64,000 nucleotides of DNA from Taiwanofungus camphoratus (Eukaryota; Basidiomycota; Agaricomycetes; Polyporales; Taiwanofungaceae), in assembly GCA_003999685.1 (NCBI GenBank), contig CP021222.1, positions 1 through 64,000 on the forward strand. Reading direction: 5' to 3'. Every line of letters starts with the position of its first letter. Positions within the stretch are counted from its first letter, which is position 1. Shown here piece after piece: positions 54,355 through 64,000 of the stretch. The translations under genes were made by a program, and so were the position numbers. Below the pieces are notes generated by a model. It searched no databases. It was not told where the DNA came from and worked only from the letters and a program-made list of their open reading frames with translations.

Positions 54355-56493
54355 GGGTGCGGGCTCGGGCTCGCCCCGCCGTACGCCTCCGCGAGCTGGC
54401 GGAAGTACGCCTCCTCCTCCCCCTCCTCCTCCCCCCCGCTTCTCCGCGCGCGCTCCTTCTCCTCGAACGCGGCCTGCACCTGCGCCTGCGCCGCGCGGAG
54501 GCGCGCCTGCTGCATCCGCAGCTGCTCCTGCTGCTGGCGCCGGAGCGCGCTCGCGTACTGGTGGTGGTGGGCTGGCGCGGCGGGGAGGCTCGGCGGGAGG
54601 GGGGCTGGGCCGATCGACGAGTGCGAGCTGCGAGGCGCGCGCGATGAGCCCGGATGAGGTGGTGGGCCGCGAGACGGAAGCTGGCGCTGCGAATGCGAAT
54701 GCGCCGCCTGTTGCGCCTGTTGCGCCTGTTGCGCCTGCTGTTGCGCCTGTTGCGCCTGTTGCGCCTGCTGGGCCTGGGCCGCCTGGTAGTGGTACAAACG
54801 GTCGAACTGCTCCATCTGCATCTGCGTCATTGCAGAGCTCCATGACGGAGAGTCGTCGAGACTGGGGGCGAGACTCGCTCCCGTACTCGCTTCCGCACTC
54901 GTACTCGTACTCCGCGCCGCGCCCACCGCCGCTAGATGGGCGGCCAGCATCTGCTCCTGCTCCTGCTCCTCCTCGCTCACGCGGGCCATCATCGTCGTCG
55001 GATCCTGCTGAGAAAGGTCGCTTGCGAGGGATGGCCGCGGCGGGTGCGCAAGGGTCTGCGGCGAGTGCCGATGGGGCGGTGCTGGGAGCGTGGAAGGAAA
55101 ACGGAGAGTCGTACGTTCCCCCGGGAGACGTCGGCTCGCGATCGTCTGGTGCGGCGGGATCGCCAGCTCCACCGGGAGCGAGTCGGTGTAGTGGCTCGAG
55201 GCCGCCGCGTCCATAGCCGCCTGCAATTGATAGTTCTGGTCGAGGCGCGCCCAGTGCTGGTAGTGGTCCAGGTCCAGGTCCAGGTCCTGAGGGGAAAGTG
55301 GATGCGTAGTAGTACGAGGCAGGAGCGGTGCCTGGACGAGCTGCTGTGGAGGGTCGTCGACCATGGAGGCCATATGGGCCGCTTGGAGTGGGTAGTGGTA
55401 GTATGTGTGAGTGTGTGAGTGGCTGGTGGAGTGGGGAGGGGAGGGCGGGATAGGGTTGTGGTGGTGGTGGTGGCGGGAAAGGGAGGAGGGGAGGGAGGGA
55501 TGAGGAGACGACGGCAGAGAAGGGTGGGAGGGTTGGGGCGGGGTGTGGCGGTGGCGGAGGGCCGCTGCTAGATCCGGGACGAGCCCCGTCTGCGAGCTCG
55601 GGGAGACTGAAGCTGAATGTGGGGGCGGAGGGGACGAGAAAGGACTGGCCGGGGAAATGGTAGGTGGGCGAGGCGGGGATGGCTGCTGCGGCGGCGGATG
55701 ATGATGGGGATGCGGAGGGGGCACGAAAGGACTGGCCGGGGTCACGAAAGGAATGGCTGTTGGTCGGCCGGATGCTGGGCCGATCGACGTCTGAGGTCTG
55801 GACGTGCCATGTCGTGCTGGCGGGGTGGTAGAGATGGCCGCCCTCGTAGCCGGTGCTGGTGCCAGGACGCTGGTGGACGAGCGACGGGAGGACGTGGGGG
55901 CCGTCTTCCTGCTTGATGGGCATCGAGCCGTTGTTGAGGGCGGCAGAGGCAGCAGCGGCGAGAGAGGGCTGGCCGCCGCGCTTGGTACGAGCCTGGGAGC
56001 CCTTGCTGGCGGCGGTCATGCTGGCGTGGAGGGAGGTGAGCTCGTGCATCATGCGCTCGTTCTGCTCCTGCTTGTCTGCGTGGACGGTCTGAGCGTGCTG
56101 GCGGAGGTTGTCGAGGCGCGAGAACTGCTTGCCGCAGTGGCAGGTGAAGGGGCGTTCGCCGGTGTGTTTCCTGGGAGAGAGTGGGAGAGAGTGAGGGGGT
56201 GGATTAGGGGGCGGGAGAGGGATGTACCTGATGTGCCTGGCGAGGTGTTCGCTCCTGCTGAAGACCATCCTGCACTCGCCATAGCCCCTGCACTGGAACG
56301 TCTTGGCGGGAGCGGGGCGGTAGCGCTTGTTGACGCCTGCAGCGACGGACGGGGGCGGGGGCGGTGGGAGGGGCGGGGATTGGACGACGGTGGCCATGTC
56401 GTCGTCGGGGAGGGTGTCTGTGGGATGTGTGTGGTGGTGGTGGTTGCTGTCGTTCACGTCGGGCTGCTGCTGCGGGGACTTTTGGCTGTCCAT
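54034..56493 (-). CDS. C2H2 zinc-finger transcription factor, ~800 aa
   Basis: Exons (minus) 56493-56228 and 56170-54034; a 57-nt GT-AG intron (56227-56171) splits the first finger's HIR/KH and is in frame, so the unspliced frame is also open. Finger 1 is C68-x5-C74-x12-H87-x3-H91 ([20 protein letters not shown]). After TGERPF, finger 2 is C99-x-C101-x12-H114-x4-H119 with an unusually short C-x-C. This pair resembles the Usv1/Rgm1/Com2-type stress and carbon regulators of yeasts. The rest is Pro/Ser/Ala/Gly low complexity with islands ([43 protein letters not shown]) typical of basidiomycete regulators, followed by a Gly/Arg-rich tail. A second long open frame (55745-54042) overlaps on the same strand. 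The frame after about residue 620 is the least certain part. Confidence 0.8.
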
Positions 56494-59400
56494 TGGCCCG
56501 TCGAAAGCGGGTGGTGCTGCAACCTAAAAGGTGCCTGAGAGGCCTCAATTAAGGCACGCCGGAGATTGAATGCGCCGCCGTGCCGGGTCCCAGGCACACG
56601 TTGCGGCACCGACATGCAGGCGCCACGGCCCATGTCGATCCCACCCTGCCGTGTTTCAGCTGTCGCCTGTGTGCAGTCTCTCCTTTCTGGCATGATATTC
56701 CCCGTGGTCTGCCCGCGGCCAGCCCCCGGTGCGATAACAACACCTGCCTAGTTCGGTGTCGACCACGTGCCCCGCCCGACGCCCTCCTCGCCGTGGCTAC
56801 ACATTTCCCCGTCGGCTGCTGCCCCCAGACACCCACCCAGCGCCCCCGTCCAACCCTCGCTAGGCCCAGGCCCGTCCGCGCGATCGTGACGGCCATCGTC
56901 TATCACCACTCGCCTATTGGCAGCTCGTCCTGCCCGCGGCCCGGTCCCTTCTGTCTCCCTTTGGCTCCTCTTGTCCGCCTCAAACCTCGTCTCGCTCACT
57001 CTAGACTCGCCCCATCCACCACCCCATCCCACTCTGCTCGCCCCCTCTCACGCCCACGCTCCCCCGGCCTTTCTACCGACCCTCGTCCAATCCCCCGTCC
57101 CCGCATCCACCCGACGCTCGCCCGACCGTGCGGATGCGCGATCTTCTGGCCACTCGTTCTCACCTCCCACCCGGCACCTCGGCCCTGCCCGCGCCACCCT
57201 CTCTCCCATGCCGGCCTCGCCGATCTGATCGCGCCCCGCACTCTCAACGCCCACAGCGGCCTGCGTGCAATGCCGACGCCCGTTCTGGCCAACCTTCCCA
57301 TGCACGGTTGGCCCTTGTGATGGCCTCTCGTCTGCCCTTGTCCTCCTTACGTCCTTACGGAGCCTCATCGATCATCTCGCACCGCTCGCCGCTCGCCGCT
57401 CTCCACTCTATCCGGCCAGCTTATCGCTGCGCAACATGTTTCTGCATAGATATGGTAATAGATCTCTCTCTACAGCGGTCCGCCATCTCCCAATGCCACG
57501 GAGTTGCACGCCAGTCCTGCTGCCCCTGCAAATCCCCCTACACACACACATACATCCAACCGCCCTGATCGACTGGCCGCGCGGGAGGTATCGACGCCCA
57601 TGCTCTGCTGACCACGATTGGCGCAGCACACCCAATCCGTGCCTTTTCCGCCAGAAACGGCCGTGTCCCCCGCAGTCGCGCTTCCGCACAGCCCGGCCTT
57701 CTTGCGCGCCACACCATCCTTCGTGAAGACCTGGGATCGATGCTGGAACCTGGGAACAAGCCCCGGGGTGTGCATGTGAGCCCCGCGCCCGCGCCCGCGC
57801 ACATGCAGGAAGCAGGCTGCTGACATGCCGAGGTCACGCCCGCGCAGGTGCACATGCAGGCGATGTGTAAGGCAAAGAAGGGACGCGCCGCCTTCCCCGT
57901 CGAGGCCCGGGCCCGGCGGACGACCGACCAGAAGACAGCAACCCCTGTGCGCGCCGTTAACGGACAGAAAACAGGCGCGCGTGCTTACGGCAGCGGCGTG
58001 ACCGTCGCCGGCGCCGCGACGATAAGGCGCACAATGTTATCGCGAGCGTGGAGCGGAGGCGTCACAGCAGACGCGAAGAAGCACTTTGTTCGGGTGGCTT
58101 GGCTTGCGGGAGGTGTCGAGACGTGCGGGGGCGGTGCGACGCGGATGTTCCGGGAGACGAGGCAGGGCATCCTGAGAGGCAAGTAACAGGCGAGCTCGCG
58201 GATCTAGAACTACGGTGGCCTGTAGAGAGAATGAATGCAACCGACATCGGTAATGAGCTCGAGAGAACGGAGGGATCGCAGTCTGGACTCGCCGCACATG
58301 CGCAAAACGTGCATCGAACGGTGTGCGCACGAGCTGCTTCGCGGGAGGGTAACCAGTATAAGCCATCTCGCACAAGCACAAGCACACACGCACACAGCAT
58401 TCGGCCAAGGAAAGAAAGGGGCTGATGATGGGCGCACACCGCAGCCACCGACGGGCCAAAGAGGACCCGGATAAGCTACCGAGTCTGGGGGACACACACA
58501 CACACAGAGATCGCGGCAAAGATAGACGCCCAGACCGAAGACCACGCGCCGGAGCCCGCGCCTGGCCATCGCCCAGATATGCAGCCCCCCAAGGAAGCCC
58601 CCGGCAATTTATCATTTCGGCCCTTGTAGCGGCGCCGATCGGTCCAGGCGCGGGGCCGTCCCCCCGCCGCCGCCGCCGCCGCACGCAGCTACCGCGCGCG
58701 GGCGCGCGTGCACGTTTTGTGGCAGAGTAGGATCGCTGCTTGCAGGCAAGAGCCGCAGCCCGAGGCTGGGCCCGCCGACTCTGCACAGCCAAGACTTGCG
58801 CACCCGCACTCGCGTCGCAGCCGTCGAGTCTCCGTCCAGGGAACACACGCGCAAGGACAGCCACGCAGGCAGGCGTAAAATTTTACATTTTACACGTCGG
58901 GCTGTCCGTTATCCGCGTGGGACTGGGAGCAGGAGACCGAGAAACAAGGGAACAAGGAAACAGCACCCGCGCGACAAGGGATGCGAGCTGTCTTCTCTGC
59001 AAAAAAATTTCGCTGGCGCGCTAGTAGGGCGCTGTGGCGTGAAACCATCGATGGGGATGCATACACGGAGCGCAGGACGCCGTGGACCGTATTGGCTGGC
59101 TAAACACGGCCGGAGCGTCTGTTGTTCCGCAGAGAGCACAGAGCACAGAGCCAAGATTCCAGGGAGGGCACGGAGTCCTGAGGCCGTGTCAGCAGCACCA
59201 CTAGGGCACGTCGGAGTCAACGACAGGTGAGATACAGGCGCGGACGAGGCCCGTGCCCCAAAAAAAAATATTCCGTCCAATCCAGCCGGCATTGGAGCAG
59301 ACAGAAGGCAATCAACGAGCATGTGAGTGAGAAAACACACAGGAATATGCCTCGGTAAGGAACCGCCAACGAACACGGCTTCCCCGCACGCCCTTCCTCT

Positions 59401-61782
59401 TCCGAGTGGAGCGAAAGACCGGTCGGCGTCCAAACAGAGAGCACAACCCAGGGCTGTGCCTCACCAAAGACCCAAAAAAAACCCTTTCCCCGTGTGTCCC
59501 GTCCCTCCAGACGCTGCGGGCAGTGGAGATATACTCGTTCCGATGTCGCGGCAAGTACGAACTGGTTCTAGTGCGCCTTGGGGCCTGTTCCCTTCCTTCC
59601 TTCACGACAAGTCCGAACCCAAGACGATCCGAATGAGCTGAAGCGTGCCCCTTCTCTGTCGCGAGTGGGAGAGATGAGACTGCACCGGGGGTCACCGGGT
59701 GGGCCTGGACGCCGCCACTGAAATTTTATAGTGTCCTATAATGTCCTAGCGGACAGACGCTTCCGCAAAAAAAAATCCGTGCAGCGGGTCGCAGCGTTGG
59801 CAGTCCCAACGCCGGCTCGATCGATTGTTTGAGCGAGACGAATAGATAACCCGCGCATCGCTGCCGCACCTATCGATAACAGCCCCCACCCGTCGTCCGG
59901 ACGGCGTCCACGTCGACTCTCCTGGTAATCCCTCCGGGTGACCATCCCCCGTATCCAGACCCGCGACGGCTCCGCATCACTACCGGACTCTACGACCGCC
60001 GCGTGTTCGCCGATGGCGCATTCTACAGGACACGCCGAGGGGGAGGGGAGGGGAGGGGAGGGGAGGGGAGGGGAGTGCGAGTCATTCGCTTCGCCGGCGG
60101 TCCCCCCGCTCGGTGTCGCAGCGGCGGCTCGAAGTGGAGGAGACGGGTCTTTCCGACGGGGGACCCAAGCCAGGGCAGGGGCCGCACCACCGGTCTGTCC
60201 GCTCGAACGAGCACAAGGGGACACCCACGCGGTGCGGACAGGCGCGATAATCGGCCGTTTGCGCTTTCCTCTGCACATTCAACCATCACCATCACCATTA
60301 CCATTACCATTATGCCGTTCGCGCGCCGCAGACCACCGGTGTGTCTGTGTCCGTGCTAGTACTAACACGTGGGCCGTCCTCGCCGCGCACCGAGCCCGTC
60401 CGGTCTGCCCTTCCGCGCACCACCAGCTCACAGACGGACCGTAGCGCGCACGATCAAGACAAGATAAACAAGCACGACGCGGGTTCCCCCGATGTGGGCC
60501 GCACGGTGCGTCCGTCTTTGACAAATCGCGTTCTCTCATCCCGCCATGGGACGGCATGCGGATGGGACGCAAGAACGTGGAGATGTGAGGGTGGGAGCGA
60601 GATGGAGTTTCCAGGTTAGACCCGCCAGCTAACCACCGCCAAGAATGGAAATATTGCGCGATAGCACAACTGAACGAAAGCACCACACACAGACAGCGAA
60701 GATGAAGGTCAGATTGACCCAGATGCAAGGCCATGATGGAGATTAGGGCGCGGAGTTCCTTCGCGTAGCAGACGAAGTTCGGGAAGGAGACTGTCAGGGG
60801 ACTTACAGGTATACAGAGGACGTCTGTATGACGTTTGGGGTAGCCTGAAATTGGGCGCAGACAACGGCATTTAGCTATACGTATGCTCCTCCTCCGTCGC
60901 GCGAAAACCGACGAACCTCAGAAGCAGGCACGAATTTTCTCGTCGTGCCAAGTATCACTGACGAACGGTAAGATAGTCGGGCTCGTTCGCACAAGAAGTG
61001 GGCGTACATGCGGCGGAGAAACGCATCGAACTACGTCTATCCCGCGATGGCCTGATGGTCCACAATCAAACCGCTTTCAGTCAGTCCGTCAAGACCGGTC
61101 CTGCTGGTCAGCACCTTTCGCACCGAGCCAGACCCGAAGCCTGACCAATCCGAGCACGACAATAGGATGCCAGCAGCACCGAATGTCTGCACTCATCCCG
61201 AAGGCCTGTCGAATAAGCGACAAATTGCTTTGAAGGAACACGCGACGGTTATGCGCACCTAGACGCCGCCAGCGTGCAAAGCGATGAACGGACGCAAAGC
61301 GCAGGCCATAGCTAGTGCATGAACAGTACGCTGAACAGAGAAGCACGCCGTTTTCAACGGTCCGCGCAACATGCACTTGATCTGTTCGCTGCCCATATGC
61401 GCGCCGCCTTGCAGTCGACGACATGCCCGAGGAGCGAAAAATGCATTGATGCCTGATTGCCTGATACTACAAGAACATACTGTCGTTAATAATCGACAAC
61501 TACGAGCGACAGATATCAACCTGTCGTCGAACCCATCAATGCAGCGCCGAATGGGGACTTAAACTACTCGAAGCGACTCTCCTCTTCTCCACGTTCAACC
61601 AGAGAACCAGGCAGCGAAACAAGTGTTGATAGTGTCCACTATGCTGGGCTTAGTCACCCTGAAGCGGACGTAGGCCGTCTCGCGAGGCAACGTGAGAATG
61701 ACAGATCACAAACAAGGTGACCATGTCTGTTCAACGGAAATAGAGACGACAGAAGCTTCCTGCACACGCCTATCGGCGGAGA
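56494..61782. other. 5.3-kb GC-rich interval without recognisable genes
   Basis: Many overlapping open frames on both strands reflect high GC, and none shows a domain or convincing splice pattern. The interval contains a CGCCGC run (58664-58682), a CA run (58491-58504), a (GGGGA)n tract (60039-60075) and an (ACCATC/ACCATT)n tract (60284-60312). It probably includes a long promoter or leader for the zinc-finger gene and the 3' flank of DBR1. Confidence 0.5.
60039..60075 (+). repeat. (GGGGA)n tract, potential G-quadruplex
   Basis: About seven consecutive GGGGA units with at least four G-runs of four, sufficient in principle for an intramolecular G-quadruplex. Confidence 0.75.
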
Positions 61783-63893
61783 TCAACGAGTTGATATATG
61801 AGGTGATTGATGCAATTCCTCAGATAACAAAGGCGGGTTGATTTTGTTCTCGACTTCCAACATGGAGCAAAATGCTCCTGTCTGGGGGTTGGGATAATAC
61901 GGTGCTAAAAGCGCAGGTAAGAACTGCATCGCGGAGCCCACTCAAGAAGGCACTCACGCTGCTGCTTCTTATTCGGACCCTCGGAGCCAGGCGGGGGAAC
62001 ATTCACCACAAACTTTTGGCATTCATCAATTCTTCTCACGTGCTTGCCCGCTATGACATGCTTCATAACCCACTCCAGCTCGTTCTGCACAGCCGCCCTA
62101 GCCTCCGCTTCATCAGGGTACGGGTGTTGGGAGTGGTCAAGTGACATGTGAGGATGAAAAGCCCGTGTGATAGCCAGCCATTCCGGATCAAATTCCAGCA
62201 CGGGTTCAGTGTGGAACTGAGTAGGGTCACTAGATTGTGGTGAGTTGAAATCGCTAGGCACGGTTACGTCGATGACCTGTAGCGGTAAATCGTTATGACG
62301 ACATTGGTACGTAACCAAAACATGAGAATGATGTACCTCGAGAAATTGTCTTTTGGGCAGACACTTATCAAGCGCTAGGAATTTAGTTGTTCTCAGAGGT
62401 GGCGGCGCAGGGGCAGGCGTCACGACATTTTCCACTTCGTCTTCCAGCATAATCTCTTCGGGATTATGTGATGACAGTTGCGCATCAGTCCTCTCCGTCG
62501 AGGGCACTTCCTGGTGAAATGCCTTCAATGATGACGCAACTATAAGCCCAGCTGAATCAGCCGCCTCGAATTCGTCATCCTCGATGATAATTTCGTCCGG
62601 GTTTGCGGCCCCCACAAGTTTCTCGCCATGGCTACTTGCGAGTTCCTTGCGACCCTCGTGGACGACTTCAGCCTCGAACCGACAATGGAGATGGGCTGAA
62701 AACCACCATTCAGGTTGAAGCGTTCTCAGCAAACCCATCATCGGGGGGGATCCGAGTGCGCCCTTGCTGATGTCGTCACGGAAATATGGTTTGCGCCTCA
62801 AGAGCTCGGAGACATTTCCGTGATGTTCAATAGATTGAGGCCAATCGTGAGAAAGAAAGATGGTAGGTGAAGAAAGCTACATGTGGTCACCGACGTCAGA
62901 GTCAGCGAGAACGAATCTAGGAAAAAAAGTGTGCATACCAATGATAGTCTACGAACATTGAATTCACGGATATGGTAGATACTCCTCATCGACCAACGGT
63001 TGTATGGAACTCTTTCCCAATGTCCTGACAGTTTGTTGAGTGACAGAACGCGCCGGGTGGAGAGTATGGTCATTATACCTTCTCTGAAATCTTTTGGCTT
63101 GAAAATCCCAGACGCCCCAGCAATTCGAATACCATTAACTTGAACGCACCCGGCATGGCCAAGGAAATAAATGTTGGGCGCGAGCCAGCCCCCGTGATAG
63201 CTGGTGGAGAGCTGTGAGACAAAAAAATTTCGACCATCGGAGAAAGCATTTACAGCTCCCAAAAGTAGTTGGAAGCCTCATGATTCCCTCCAATGACGAT
63301 GGTGAGAATGGGCGCCTTCTTTTCTCCCGTATAGTACCTGAAATCGGTTAAGATGGTCAGTGACAGCTACATGATACATTGAGCAGAATTCAAGCATAAA
63401 TCACGACATGGACAAATAGGCTTAAAGCCTCTGCCCATAAGACTCGAAGCCTAAATCATGGATAGATGCAACAGAAGGCTTTCTTCCCTGACATGTCTGC
63501 TGGGGAGGAGGTATGATGTAGACGGGTCTAGCGCGCAGCAATTGCACATGCATAGGATGCGCGTTTCGCGTATAAAACCTTCTAGATAACCTTGCCCAAT
63601 CGTGGATAGTGAACAGATGCAGAACTATGCGCCCCACCTACTTGCAGAATCCGCCAAGCTGACGATATTTATCTGGCACGGCCATGCACTGTAGATCTTG
63701 ATAGTTGCGGACTGCCTGGAAGTCACCGCAGATGAGAAGAAGGTCGATCTTGTATCCATGACGCAGCTCGAGCGATGCGATATGCGAGTAGATGGAGTCA
63801 AGCTCGCCGTGGCAGCAACCCTCGACCGCAATCTGGACAGAGTTAATGTGATGAATACTTCCTCGGACAGTTGAGGAAGACACAAACCTTCAT
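61783..63893 (-). CDS. DBR1: RNA lariat debranching enzyme, 489 aa
   Basis: Exons (minus) 63893-63888, 63832-63642, 63337-63254, 63200-63079, 63024-62939, 62876-62337, 62276-61958 and 61904-61783; total 1470 nt, all phases consistent. Dbr1 hydrolyses the 2'-5' bond of excised intron lariats in the nucleus. The metallophosphoesterase motifs are in order: GCCHGELD (near residue 7), [48 protein letters not shown]...[18 protein letters not shown] and WWFSAHLH. An acidic low-complexity linker follows, then the C-terminal domain ([23 protein letters not shown]) and the ending [20 protein letters not shown]. The first exon encodes only Met-Lys (6 nt). The second intron is 304 nt, the others 53-62. 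Complete within the window. Confidence 0.9.
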
Positions 63894-64000
63894 TGTTCGT
63901 GACATCTCTGTCAAGGATTGCGAAGTTGTAGACAAGTTGAATTGGCGATCGAATTCTAGCTGGGTAACCCTCGGTGATAAATGTGTGTGCTACACAAAAC
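63894..64000. promoter_or_regulatory. Upstream flank of DBR1
   Basis: The last 107 bp of the window, upstream of the DBR1 ATG on the minus strand. No distinct motif is seen and the promoter probably continues beyond the window. Confidence 0.4.

Noticed and set aside
56580-59695. Numerous 100-275-codon frames on both strands (for example 58037-58864 minus)
   Set aside because: Overlapping in all frames, Arg/Pro/Ala-rich, no domain or splice support; expected from GC-rich non-coding DNA.

Overview
The window is the left end of a eukaryotic chromosome, most likely from a basidiomycete fungus of the Agaricomycetes type. The evidence is a terminal (CCTAA)n array at base 1, genes packed with 49-76 nt GT-AG introns, a tandem family of mushroom-type BTB/POZ genes, a fungal ZNFX1/Hrr1-like helicase, and telomeric Penelope-like retroelements without endonuclease, of the kind known from mushrooms as Coprina. 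The telomere motif is the 5-base TTAGG, not the TTAGGG common in filamentous fungi.

Bases 1-26.4 kb are a stack of about 13 retroelement insertions, all in one orientation with the reverse transcriptase (RT) reading away from the telomere. Each is separated from the next by CCTAA repeats. Full units are pLTR / short CCTAA / RT ORF / 3' hairpin / variant CCTAA tract / pLTR. Two pLTR subfamilies (A and B) occur. Every complete pLTR carries a hammerhead ribozyme near its 3' end (11 of type A counting an internal relic, 3 of type B). There are four long RT frames at 1842-5345, 7492-11016, 12108-15455 and 16543-20055, plus a 96-codon tail at 22086-22373. Most insertions are 5'-truncated and capped by telomere repeat, as expected if element RNA is reverse-transcribed onto an exposed TTAGG overhang and then healed by telomerase.

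Bases 26.4-31.1 kb are subtelomere: a 309-bp satellite containing a 14-bp inverted repeat, a divergent pLTR relic with an intact hammerhead, and a 102-bp repeat with palindromic cores.

From 31.1 kb the ordinary chromosome begins. A SET-domain methyltransferase (minus, 6 exons) is head-to-head with a very large NF-X1/RZ-finger helicase (plus, 26 exons, 2226 aa). Then come four tandem BTB/POZ genes (plus; the first a pseudogene), a single-pass membrane protein (minus, 4 exons), a C2H2 zinc-finger transcription factor (minus, 2 exons), a 5.3-kb gene-poor GC-rich interval, and the lariat debranching enzyme DBR1 (minus, 8 exons, complete). Exon models were built by hand. In each multi-exon gene the exon lengths sum to a multiple of three and the splice phases agree, but no transcript data were available.
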